Notes under the pieces: generated by a model
What the model saw: the letters and a program-made list of their open reading frames with translations, nothing else
What the model was told of the DNA's origin: nothing
Databases searched by the model: none
Position numbers and translations under genes: made by a program
Assembly (NCBI GenBank): GCA_016720545.1
Contig: JADKKK010000002.1
Coordinates: forward strand, 310,001-374,000
DNA length: 64,000 bases
Direction: 5' to 3'
DNA from: Myxococcales bacterium
GTDB lineage: Bacteria > Myxococcota_A > Polyangia > Polyangiales > Polyangiaceae
In this document: piece by piece, positions 1 through 9,533 of the stretch
How the letters are laid out: each line of letters opens with the position of its first letter
How positions within the stretch are numbered: position 1 is the first letter of the stretch

Positions 1-512
1 CTCGAGCCGACGCCGAGCTTCACCTTGTCCCAGTCCTCGCCGGAGGTGTTGTCGACCACGGCCCACGCCTGGAGCTCGAGCCTGCCGTCGCCGCTCACCA
101 GGATGCGGTAGGTGGGCTTCCACGCGGGGGCTTCGGTCACGTAGGAGAGCTTCACCTTGTGCGGGCCCGTGCCCGGCAGGTGCACCTTGAGGTCGACCGT
201 GGAGCCTCCCGAGTGCGGGTAGCTGACGGGCGCGGGCTTGCCGGTGGTCGAGTCGATGACTGTGAGCGACTTCAGGAAGTCATCGACCTTGTCGTTCGGC
301 GCCACCAGGCGGAGGCTGTCGTTCGTGACGACCGCCTCGCGCTCGTAATAGGCCACGCCGTTTCGGTAGACGATGATTCGCCCGAGGGCGGAGTCCGACT
401 TGACGTACGTCGTCGTCACGGGCCCGCACGCGACGCTGAAGGCCGACCCGACCACGACCGCGAGCGTGCCAAGCGAAGTGAGCGAAGTGAGCGATGGGCG
501 TGCGACGCGCAT
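1..512 (-). CDS. DUF4139-like exported protein, N-terminal part
   Basis: The gene runs off the left edge, so only about 170 N-terminal residues are seen. ATG at 512 is preceded by a GGAG ribosome site. The protein opens with a basic, hydrophobic export signal ending near a cysteine (SVACGP), possibly a lipoprotein signal. A 9-bp tandem repeat (472-494) encodes Ser-Leu-Thr repeats inside that signal. The mature part has beta-rich segments such as IIVYRNGVAYYERE and a WKPTYRI stretch, which resemble DUF4139 (mucoidy-inhibitor-like) proteins. Cell-envelope location is likely; molecular function is unknown. It is divergent from rpsA. Confidence 0.65.
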   Translation of the reverse strand, partial: MRVARPSLTSLTSLGTLAVVVGSAFSVACGPVTTTYVKSDSALGRIIVYRNGVAYYEREAVVTNDSLRLVAPNDKVDDFLKSLTVIDSTTGKPAPVSYPHSGGSTVDLKVHLPGTGPHKVKLSYVTEAPAWKPTYRILVSGDGRLELQAWAVVDNTSGEDWDKVKLGVGS

Positions 513-854
513 GGGATCTCCAGGGTTCTCGCCCGGCTTGGGGCGGGGGTGGGCGAAGCGGGCGGCCCGCCGGAGCCGACGCGAGCGACGGGCGGCAGGT
601 GAGATACCCTACTACGCGCGACGCGACGCGAGGGTCTAACCCGGTCTACGCGCCGTGTGGGACTTCTACCCCCCTCGGCCCCCGCGCACCCTTCGTTTGC
701 CCCTTCGGGGCTCACTTTCAGGTTCCCCTTTGACGGGCGGGCCCCCGTGGTCTACACCGGCCATCCCCCCAGGTGGCGAAACGCCCTCTGGACCGGGAGA
801 AAGGTGTCCTTCCGCGCTCCTGCGGAGGACGTAATCACGGGTACCCCTCACACA
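513..854. other. Intergenic region and rpsA leader
   Basis: This gap separates the divergent DUF4139-like gene from rpsA and holds no convincing ORF. It contains a GCCCC-TTC-GGGGC hairpin at 699-711 and a TCCGC/GCGGA hairpin at 811-826. The second hairpin overlaps the only GGAGG in the leader, about 25 nt before the rpsA ATG. There is no Shine-Dalgarno at normal spacing. In E. coli the rpsA initiation region also lacks a good Shine-Dalgarno and is autoregulated by S1; similar control here is inference. Confidence 0.5.
730..758 (+). promoter_or_regulatory. Possible sigma-70 promoter of rpsA
   Basis: TTGACG at 730-735 is followed after 17 bp by TACACC at 753-758. The -35 box is near consensus and the -10 box matches at three of six positions. 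A start near 765 would give a leader of about 90 nt carrying the 811-826 hairpin. This is a visual match only. Confidence 0.3.
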
Positions 855-2609
<1,755 letters not shown>

Positions 2610-2637
2610 GTCGCGAGCTCGCGCTCAGCGAGCCGGT

Positions 2638-2677
2638 GGACCGCGCGGCCTCCTAGCCGCGCGGTCCGTCGCTTTTT
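2638..2677 (+). terminator. Rho-independent terminator of rpsA
   Basis: A perfect 12-bp GC stem (2638-2649 with 2656-2667) encloses a CTCCTA loop and is followed by a run of five T at 2673-2677. It lies 28 nt after the rpsA stop. Confidence 0.92.
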
Positions 2678-2774
2678 GTAGGGTCCGCGCGCGCGCCTTT
2701 CTCTCGCCAGCGAGGCGCGCTCGTGGTTTCGTGCGCGCGCGCGTTGGCCCGCGCAGTGGAGGGAGCCGAGGGTC

Positions 2775-4088
2775 ATGTCCGAGTCGAAGGGTCGAACGAG
2801 CTGGACGCGACCGCTCTTTCTGCTGCTCTCGGCGGCCGCCGCGGTCGCCGTGGTGCTGGCCGCGCGCGAGGTCCTGCTGCCCTTCGTGCTCGCCCTCGTC
2901 ATCGCCTACGTCCTCACGCCCTTCGTCGCGTGGTTCGAGCGCAAGGGGCTCCGCCGCAGCGTCGCGATCGTGGCCGCATACGCCGTCGTGCTGGGCTCGC
3001 TCGCGGGGTTCCTGTGGGCGATCGCCCCGCGCATCGGGCGCGAGCTGGGCGGCCTTCGTAAGGAGCTGCCCGCGCTCTCGGAGCGCGCGAACAACGAGTG
3101 GGCGCCTCGCGTTCAAGCGAAGCTCAAGGGCGCAGGCCTCGTCGCCGAGGGGGACGATTCCGCCGAGAGCCAACCGGAGCACGGGCGCCCGGCGATCGTG
3201 CTGCGCCCCATGGGCGAGGGCAAGTATGCCCTGGAGGTGGGCTCAGGGGTCGCCATCACCGAGGACGAGCACGGCTACGTGGTGCAGGCCCAGCACGACG
3301 AGCCGAAGGGCCGCTTCGACCTCAACCGGGCCATCAGCGCGAGCCTGAAGCGGACCCTCGACTACGCGCGCTCGAACGCCCTCGAGCTCGCCAAGCTCGG
3401 GCGCGACATCGTCGCCGGCATCAGCCGCGTGATCTTCATCTTCGGCATCACCCTCATGCTCGCCGCGTACCTCATCCTCACGCGGGAGCGGGTCGTCGAC
3501 ACCTTCCGCTCGCTCGCGCGCCCGGCGAGCCGCCCCTCGTTCGACGCGTTCCTCGCGCGGGTCGATCGGGGCCTCTCCGGCGTGGTCCGGGGTCAGCTCA
3601 TCATCTGCCTCGTGAACGGCGTGCTCTCGGCGATCGGGTTCGCCGCCGTGGGCCTCAAGTACTGGCCCATCGTCGCGCTGATCGCCACCGTGTTCTCGCT
3701 CGTGCCCATCTTCGGGAGCATCGCGAGCTCGGTGCCGGCGGTCGCGCTGGGGCTCACCCAGGGGCCGGGCACGGCGCTCTTCGTGCTGCTCTGGATCATC
3801 GGCATCCACCAGATCGAGGCCAACTTCCTGAACCCGAAAATCATGGGCGACGCGGCCAAGATTCACCCCGTGCTGGTGATCTTCTCGCTGCTCGTGGGGG
3901 AGCACTTCTTTCACACGGCCGGCGCGCTGCTCGCGGTCCCGTGTATGTCAATAACTCTGAGTGTTTTTCAGCACTTTCGAGCGATTGCGCACGCCTCTGA
4001 TCCTGCGTTCGCGGAGGACCCGCGGCCGTCCGAGTTTCCGCCGCCCCTGCCCGGGGCGGAGGCGGGCGCGGGCCCCGGCGGCGCCTGA
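2775..4088 (+). CDS. AI-2E transporter family (PerM/YdiK-like) permease
   Basis: 437-residue inner-membrane protein. Two N-terminal hydrophobic segments (about 13-55) and a third near 70-95 precede a soluble loop (about 100-195). The conserved C-terminal half follows, with membrane segments from about 215 to 405. Family-typical features are DRGLSGVVRGQLIICLVNG, the proline- and glycine-rich LVPIFGSIASSVPA, and the NFLNPKIMG motif near the end. Members export or take up small molecules or ions; the substrate cannot be told from sequence. ATG at 2775 follows GGGAG. The soluble loop is longer than in many members. Confidence 0.9.
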   Translation: MSESKGRTSWTRPLFLLLSAAAAVAVVLAAREVLLPFVLALVIAYVLTPFVAWFERKGLRRSVAIVAAYAVVLGSLAGFLWAIAPRIGRELGGLRKELPALSERANNEWAPRVQAKLKGAGLVAEGDDSAESQPEHGRPAIVLRPMGEGKYALEVGSGVAITEDEHGYVVQAQHDEPKGRFDLNRAISASLKRTLDYARSNALELAKLGRDIVAGISRVIFIFGITLMLAAYLILTRERVVDTFRSLARPASRPSFDAFLARVDRGLSGVVRGQLIICLVNGVLSAIGFAAVGLKYWPIVALIATVFSLVPIFGSIASSVPAVALGLTQGPGTALFVLLWIIGIHQIEANFLNPKIMGDAAKIHPVLVIFSLLVGEHFFHTAGALLAVPCMSITLSVFQHFRAIAHASDPAFAEDPRPSEFPPPLPGAEAGAGPGGA

Positions 4089-4147
4089 GGCGGCGATTCC
4101 TTCGTGTGCGGGTTGCCTGCAGTTCGCCTTGGGGGTAGAGCCCGGGC

Positions 4148-5125
4148 GTGGCAGAAGCGACCGAGAAGAAGGCGGCGGTGATCGGCTCGGGGCTCGCGGC
4201 GCGCATGGAGCGCGCGGAGGCGGCCAAGAAGGGCAAGAAGAAGTCGCCGGCCGAGGTCCAGCGCGAGGTCCGGGAGCTGAGCAAGCCGAAGGCCGATCCT
4301 CCGCCCCTCCAGATGCGAAAAATCTACCTTCGCGTGGGCGTCGTCGTCGGCGTGCTCGGGGTGGTTTCGCTCATCGTCCCGCCGCCGTACGGGCTCTACA
4401 CGAAGATCGCGTTCGGGGTCGTGCTCGTCGCCGCGGTGGGCGTCCTCGTGTGGCTCGATCGCTACGTGAAGAAGACCCAGGCGCTCAGCGCGATCCTCCG
4501 TGGCGCCGACACGGACGACGGTCGGAAGGAGGCGCTGAAGGCGATCTCCGAGCAGTTCAAGAAGGGCGACACGCAGGCCCTCCTGGCGCGAGCCCAGCTG
4601 GAGATGCAGGAGGACCCGCGAAAGGCGCAGGCCACGTTGGAGTCCATCGATCTCGACAAGCAGCTCGCGCCCGTGGCCGGGCAAGTGCGCGCGATGCGGG
4701 CCATGATCCACCTCACCCACGGGGAGACCGCCGAGGCCAAGAAGCTGGTCGAGGACCTCGAGCTCGGCAAGCAGCAGGAGCCCAAGACCCGCGTCATGTT
4801 CGCGACGGTCGCCGGCGAGGCCTGGGCGCGCACGGGGCAGGCTCAGAAGGCGCTCGACACGCTCGAGCTCTTCAACCCCGACGACGCCGAGAACGAAGAG
4901 CTTCGCCCTCAGATGTGGCGCGCGCGCGCGTTCGCCTATGCGGCGCTGAGCGACCAGAAGGGCGTGGGGCGGGCCCTGCGCAAGCTCGCCGACATGAACG
5001 TCCAGCTCCTCGGCATGTTCGTGGGGCAGAAGAAGATCCACCCGCTGCTCGAGAAAGAGGCGAAGAGCCTCGTGCAGAAGCTCGGCGCCGTGCCCCGCCC
5101 GAAGATGATGCGGCAGAAGCTCTGA
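4148..5125 (+). CDS. Membrane protein with helical-repeat tail, unknown function
   Basis: 325 residues from a GTG start. A lysine-rich cytoplasmic N-terminus (1-55) leads into two membrane helices (about 60-78 and 83-101). The rest is a long alpha-helical region (about 110-300) with TPR-like alternation, for example ARAQLEMQEDPRKAQATLES and AWARTGQAQKALDTLELF. It looks like a membrane-anchored scaffold. No enzyme motif is visible. It lies 59 bp after the AI-2E-family permease on the same strand and converges on the FlhA/SctV gene with only a 9-bp gap. Confidence 0.75.
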   Translation: MAEATEKKAAVIGSGLAARMERAEAAKKGKKKSPAEVQREVRELSKPKADPPPLQMRKIYLRVGVVVGVLGVVSLIVPPPYGLYTKIAFGVVLVAAVGVLVWLDRYVKKTQALSAILRGADTDDGRKEALKAISEQFKKGDTQALLARAQLEMQEDPRKAQATLESIDLDKQLAPVAGQVRAMRAMIHLTHGETAEAKKLVEDLELGKQQEPKTRVMFATVAGEAWARTGQAQKALDTLELFNPDDAENEELRPQMWRARAFAYAALSDQKGVGRALRKLADMNVQLLGMFVGQKKIHPLLEKEAKSLVQKLGAVPRPKMMRQKL

Positions 5126-5134
5126 GCGGCGCTC

Positions 5135-7012
5135 TCAGCCGAGCCCGCCCAGGTGCGCGCGGGCGAGGGGCGTGAGCGAGAGCTCCGGCGTGAGCTCCGC
5201 GTGGCTCACGACCGGCACGTCCGGCGCGTCGACGTCGAGCAGACCTCGGAGGAAGCGGCGCACGTCGGGTGACGCGACCACGATCGGCGGTACCCCCGCC
5301 TCGCGCGCCTCCCCGATCGCGCGCATCACCGCGGCGATGACGTCGCGGGCCTGGGCGGGCGGCAGGGCGAGCGTGGCGGCGTCGCCGTGCTTCGAGATGC
5401 CGCGGCGCACGGTGTCTTCTACGAGCGGATCGAGGAGCACCACGGGCAGCTCGGCCGCGCCGCGGGTGAGGCGAAACGTCATGGCGCGGCGCTGGTGGGC
5501 GCGGATGGCGTCCGCGAGGACGCGAGGATCGGCCTCACGTCCGGCCTTCGAGCCGAGGACCTCCAGGATGGCCGACAGATCGCGGACGGGCACATGCTCG
5601 GCCAACAGGCACCGGAGCACGTCGAGGAGCAGCGCGTGGGGGACCGGCTTCGGCACCACGCGGGTCGCGCTGGGGGAGCGCTCGCCCAGGGCATCGAGCA
5701 GCGCGTGCACCTCGGGGAGCCCGAGCAGCTCGGGCGCGCGGGCGCGGGCGACGCGCTCGACCGCGGACACGAGCGCTGCGAGGGCGTCGCCGCGGGTGTC
5801 GGGCGCGTCGAGGCGCCATGCGGGGACCTCGTGGACCTCGAGCACCACCTCGGAGGGCCTGAGCTCCGGCGCGAGCGTGACCGGGATGGGCGGCAGCGGC
5901 ACCCCAAGGTCGCGGAAGAAGCGGTCGCGGAGCGCCTCGAGCGCGTCCGCGAGGGGCGCGGCGACGGCCGCGTGCGCGTCGGGGCCCGCGCGTACTCCGA
6001 GGGGCGCCACGACGGGCACGAAGCGGCGGGCCGAGGCGATGCCCGCGGGGCCCTGGTGGCGCGCTGCCACCCAGCGCGCGCCCAACAGGAGTGCCGCGGA
6101 GAGCGCGAGGAACGGGGCGAGCGGGAGCCCGGGCACCAGCCCGAGGAGCAGCACGAACACGCCGGTGGTGGCCAGGGCGCGGGGCGAGGACAGGAGCTGC
6201 GAGGCGAGATCGTCGCCGAGCGAGCCGTCGCCCTCGCTCGCGGTGCGGGTCACGAGCACTCCGGCGGCGGTCGAGAGGAGCAGCGCCGGCACTTGCGACA
6301 CGAGCCCGTCACCCACCGCGAGGAGCACGTACTTTGCGGCGGCCTGTTGGGCGGTGAGGCCGTGCTGCAAGACGCCCACGACGAGGCCGAACACCACGTT
6401 CACGCCGACGATGATCACGGTCGCGATCACGTCGCCCTTGACGAACTTCATGGCGCCGTCCATCGCGCCGTAGAACTGGCTCTGGCGGGCGAGGAGGGAT
6501 CGTCCCGCCCGTGCCTCTTCCGCCGTGAGGAGCCCCGCGCGCAGCTCGGCGTCGATCGCCAGCTGCTTTCCGGGGAGCGAATCGAGCGAGAAGCGCGCGC
6601 CTACCTCCGCGATGCGCTCCGCGCCCTTCGCGATCACCACGAACTGCACGATCGTGAGCACGACGAAGATCACCGCGCCGACGAGCACGTTCCCGCGGAC
6701 GACGAACCCTCCGAACGCGCGGATGACGGCGCCAGCGTCGCCCTGGAGCAAGATGAGCCGGCTCGACGACACGTTCAGCGCCAGCCGGAAGAGCGTGGTG
6801 AGCAACAGCACCGAGGGGAAGGCCTCGAGCGTGAGCCGCTCCCTCGCGTACAGCACGACCACCAGCACGCCCACGGAGAGCGCGAGGTTCGCGGCCAAGA
6901 GGCCATCGAGCAGCCAGGTCGGGAGCACGACGACGAGCATCGCGATGGTGGCGAGCACGACGGTGGCCAGCAGGCCGTCCGCGCGGGACCTTCGGGCGGT
7001 GGGGGGGGGCAC
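5135..7012 (-). CDS. FHIPEP-family export gate protein (FlhA/SctV-like), orphan
   Basis: 625 residues, somewhat shorter than the usual 680-700. The membrane half (about 12-310) holds the family-defining FRLALNVSSSRLIL (75-88). It also holds the FHIPEP loop: GARFSLDSLPGKQLAIDAEL (138-157) and FYGAMDGAMKFVKGD (180-194). The C-terminal cytoplasmic domain has the conserved VVPKPVPHALLLDVLR and LLAEHVPVRDLSAILE segments. The family forms the nonameric gate of flagellar and type III secretion export apparatus. No other export gene lies in this window. The GTG start at 7012 lies next to a nine-C tract and has no clear Shine-Dalgarno, so the exact start is uncertain. Confidence 0.9.
   Translation of the reverse strand: MPPPTARRSRADGLLATVVLATIAMLVVVLPTWLLDGLLAANLALSVGVLVVVLYARERLTLEAFPSVLLLTTLFRLALNVSSSRLILLQGDAGAVIRAFGGFVVRGNVLVGAVIFVVLTIVQFVVIAKGAERIAEVGARFSLDSLPGKQLAIDAELRAGLLTAEEARAGRSLLARQSQFYGAMDGAMKFVKGDVIATVIIVGVNVVFGLVVGVLQHGLTAQQAAAKYVLLAVGDGLVSQVPALLLSTAAGVLVTRTASEGDGSLGDDLASQLLSSPRALATTGVFVLLLGLVPGLPLAPFLALSAALLLGARWVAARHQGPAGIASARRFVPVVAPLGVRAGPDAHAAVAAPLADALEALRDRFFRDLGVPLPPIPVTLAPELRPSEVVLEVHEVPAWRLDAPDTRGDALAALVSAVERVARARAPELLGLPEVHALLDALGERSPSATRVVPKPVPHALLLDVLRCLLAEHVPVRDLSAILEVLGSKAGREADPRVLADAIRAHQRRAMTFRLTRGAAELPVVLLDPLVEDTVRRGISKHGDAATLALPPAQARDVIAAVMRAIGEAREAGVPPIVVASPDVRRFLRGLLDVDAPDVPVVSHAELTPELSLTPLARAHLGGLG
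7001..7009. repeat. Nine-base homopolymer at the start of the FlhA/SctV-like gene
   Basis: Nine G on the plus strand read as nine C immediately after the GTG initiation codon (three Pro codons). One-base slippage would shift the whole reading frame. Confidence 0.6.
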
Positions 7013-7125
7013 GCGGTCAGCCTAACCGTGTTCTCGGGCCGCCGGTGGCGACGCAGGTCGCGCGAAACGCCCCGGCCGGGCGATTTCGGATACGCGCGCG
7101 CAGTGGTCGGGTTACCTTGACCGAA

Positions 7126-7923
7126 ATGGAGCCTCCGCGCACCGCTCAGGACCCGGCCGCCGTGAATAACTTCAAACGCTCCGGCTATGGCCTCACCGAC
7201 GTAGGCCGGAAGCGGAAGTCGAACGAGGACGCGTATTTCTTCGACGACGGCCTCGGCCTCTACATCGTCGGCGACGGCATGGGCGGGCACGCCGCGGGCG
7301 AGATCGCGAGCCAGGAGGCCGTCGAGACCGTCTACGGCGTGGTGAAGCGCGGGCTCCCGAACCTGCGTCCGCTGGTCGCCCCGCCCGACGAGGCGATGGT
7401 GCGCGCCGCGTTCCGCGTGATGGAAAGCTCCATCCAGGCCGCGACGTACATGGTGTTCTCGATGGCGGAGATGGATCGCGGCAAGAGCGGCATGGGCACG
7501 ACCGTGAGCGCGCTCCTGATCCTCGGGGACTTCGCCATCACGGCCCAAGTGGGCGACAGCCGCATTTATCGCGCCCGCGGGGGCGCCGTGGAGCAGCTCA
7601 CGGAGGATCACACCCTCATCGCCTGGCAGATCAAGCAGGGGCTCATCACCCAGGACGAGGCCCTGCGCTCGCCGCACCGCAACGTCATCACGCGCGCCGT
7701 CGGCAACCGCGACTACGTGCAGGTCGACACCGGCCTCGTCGAGCTCCAGAAGGGTGATCGTTTCCTGCTCTGCAGCGACGGGCTCCACGGGTATCTGAAG
7801 GACGAGGACGTGTGCCCCACGGTGGCCATCGGCCAAGAGGGCGCGGTCCGCAGGTTCATCGACCTGGCGAACGAGCGCGGCGGCAAGGACAACATCACCG
7901 CGATCCTCGTCGAGATCGACTGA
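7126..7923 (+). CDS. PP2C-family Ser/Thr protein phosphatase
   Basis: 265 residues covering the complete PP2C (PPM) fold. Metal-binding and core motifs are in order: SNEDAYFFDD (about 29-38), GDGMGGHAAGEIA, GMGTTVSALLI, AQVGDSRIYRAR, LTEDHTLI, NVITRAVGN, LLCSDGLHGYL and GKDNITAILVEID at the end. It removes phosphate from Ser/Thr residues in the cytoplasm and plausibly opposes the Hanks kinases encoded nearby. ATG at 7126 was chosen over an upstream in-frame start because conserved sequence begins soon after it. There is no membrane segment. Confidence 0.93.
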   Translation: MEPPRTAQDPAAVNNFKRSGYGLTDVGRKRKSNEDAYFFDDGLGLYIVGDGMGGHAAGEIASQEAVETVYGVVKRGLPNLRPLVAPPDEAMVRAAFRVMESSIQAATYMVFSMAEMDRGKSGMGTTVSALLILGDFAITAQVGDSRIYRARGGAVEQLTEDHTLIAWQIKQGLITQDEALRSPHRNVITRAVGNRDYVQVDTGLVELQKGDRFLLCSDGLHGYLKDEDVCPTVAIGQEGAVRRFIDLANERGGKDNITAILVEID

Positions 7924-8138
7924 GCGCGGCGAGCGACTCCAAAAAGTTGCCCCTCCCGTGTCGAGGTTGATACGGGGTGAAAAGGTGGGTGGCGGTCTCT
8001 CCGTGGAGCGCCCCGTCGGGTGTGGCAGGCCCGACTCTGCGAGTGTCTCTCGAGACACCCCGTAGGGCACAAATTGCGAGAATCATTCCGAGTTCTGAGC
8101 GGCGCGAGAGTTGCTTTCGTGCCCCGCGAGGTGTGACG

Positions 8139-9155
8139 ATGACGAAGGTTCACGGTCGTGTCGGTGTGTTGATGGGCGGCGCCAGCGCGGAGCGCGAGGT
8201 GTCGCTGCGCACGGGCGAAGGCGTCGCCGCCGCGCTCGAGTCGCGGGGGCACGAGGTCGTGCGCGTCGTGCTCGACCGCCCCGAGCGGTTCGCCGAGAGC
8301 GTGGCCCGAGCGAACCTCGACGTCGCCTTTCTAGGACTGCATGGGCGTTATGGTGAAGACGGCTGCGTGCAGGGGCTCCTCGAGCTGCTGGGCGTGCCCT
8401 ACACCGGCTCGAGCGTGCTCGCGTCGGCGCTCGCGATGGACAAAGTGAAGGCCAAGGAGCTCTTCCGGCTGCACAACGTTCCGACCCCGCCGTACTTCGT
8501 CGCCACGGCCGAGACGCTCGTCGGCCTGGCCTCGCAGCACGAGAATTTTGGGTTCCCGGTCGTGGTCAAGCCGCGGTCCGAGGGCTCTTCGGTGGGCCTC
8601 GCCGTGGCCAAAGATCTGGCGGGGCTCGAGGCAGGTATCGAGGCGGCGCTCGATCACGACGGCGCGGCGCTCGTCGAGCGCTTCGTCCGCGGCACCGAGG
8701 TGCACGTGGCGCTGCTCGGCGGCCGGGTGCTCGGCGCGATCGAGGTGGTGCCCAAGAGCGGTCTCTACGACTACGAGGCGAAGTACACGCCCGGCGCGAC
8801 CGACTACATCTGCCCGCCGCGCTTGCCCACGACGCGCCTGCGCGGCGTGATGAACCTCGCAGAGCGGGCGGCCTCGGCCCTCGGGTGCACGGGCGCCTGC
8901 CGCGTCGATCTCCTCGTGACCGAGGGCGAGAACGAGTACGTCCTCGAGGTGAACACGCTGCCGGGCATGACCCCCACCTCGCTGCTCCCGAAGATCGCCG
9001 CCTCGGCGGGCATCGACTACGCGACCCTGTGCGAGACGATCCTGGAGCAGGCCACGCTGCACGGCGCGAGCCGCCGCACGCCGGCCTCGACGCGGCGGGT
9101 CGCCGTCGACACCGCGGCGTCCGGCGCCCGCGTGTCCGTGCGCCGCGCGGGCTGA
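8139..9155 (+). CDS. ddl: D-alanine--D-alanine ligase
   Basis: 338-residue ATP-grasp enzyme that makes D-Ala-D-Ala for peptidoglycan. The N-terminal GGASAEREVSLRTGEGV motif is the usual Ddl signature, followed by FLGLHGRYGEDGCVQGLLE. The ATP-grasp has VVKPRSEGSSVGLAVAKD, and the end carries EVNTLPGMTPTSLLPKIA with metal and substrate ligands. Length is normal apart from about 25 extra C-terminal residues. ATG at 8139 follows GAGG. A small ORF begins 4 nt after the stop. Confidence 0.95.
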   Translation: MTKVHGRVGVLMGGASAEREVSLRTGEGVAAALESRGHEVVRVVLDRPERFAESVARANLDVAFLGLHGRYGEDGCVQGLLELLGVPYTGSSVLASALAMDKVKAKELFRLHNVPTPPYFVATAETLVGLASQHENFGFPVVVKPRSEGSSVGLAVAKDLAGLEAGIEAALDHDGAALVERFVRGTEVHVALLGGRVLGAIEVVPKSGLYDYEAKYTPGATDYICPPRLPTTRLRGVMNLAERAASALGCTGACRVDLLVTEGENEYVLEVNTLPGMTPTSLLPKIAASAGIDYATLCETILEQATLHGASRRTPASTRRVAVDTAASGARVSVRRAG

Positions 9156-9159
9156 GCCG

Positions 9160-9363
9160 GTGGCGGCCGATCCGAGCGTCCACAAGCGCTATCTCGACTA
9201 CCGGGAGACCTACGGGTACTTCGCGCGCGGCCAACCGCTGCTCGACTACGCGAGCTTCGCCGCCGCCGACGCGGAGCTGAGGGCGCTCGCGGCCCGCTCG
9301 GAGCTCGACGACGACGAAGAGGCTCGCCGCGCCGAGCTCGAGGCGCTGCTCTTCCGCGACTGA
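9160..9363 (+). CDS. Small acidic protein downstream of ddl
   Basis: 67 residues from a GTG placed 4 nt after the ddl stop, so it is probably translationally coupled. It is highly charged, with a Tyr-rich first half (KRYLDYRETYGYFARG) and an acidic helical second half (RSELDDDEEARRAELEALL). There is no signal peptide or known domain. Codon usage fits its neighbours. Function is unknown. Confidence 0.65.
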   Translation: MAADPSVHKRYLDYRETYGYFARGQPLLDYASFAAADAELRALAARSELDDDEEARRAELEALLFRD

Positions 9364-9404
9364 GCGTCGCGCGACGAGGGCGTCCGGGCGCGGCGCGTCC
9401 TCGG

Positions 9405-9432
9405 GGGGCCCCGCGGTGCAGGGGCCCCGCGG
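9405..9432. repeat. Direct repeat GGGGCCCCGCGG x2
   Basis: Two exact 12-bp copies (9405-9416 and 9421-9432) are separated by TGCA in the gap between the ddl operon and the next kinase. Each has a self-complementary GGGGCCCC core, so it could pair in RNA; there is no T tract. Confidence 0.5.
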
Positions 9433-9533
9433 CCCGCGGAGGGCGGCGGCTCGCCAGCGGCGGGCGGAACGCTCTACGCGGCCGGTGCGTTGAAGCGACG
9501 CCGCCGGGCCGAAATGCGGCTATCGTTGGGCTG

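Noticed and set aside
657..854. N-terminal extension of rpsA
   Set aside because: The added residues are Pro/Arg-rich and unlike S1; ATG at 855 fits the family.
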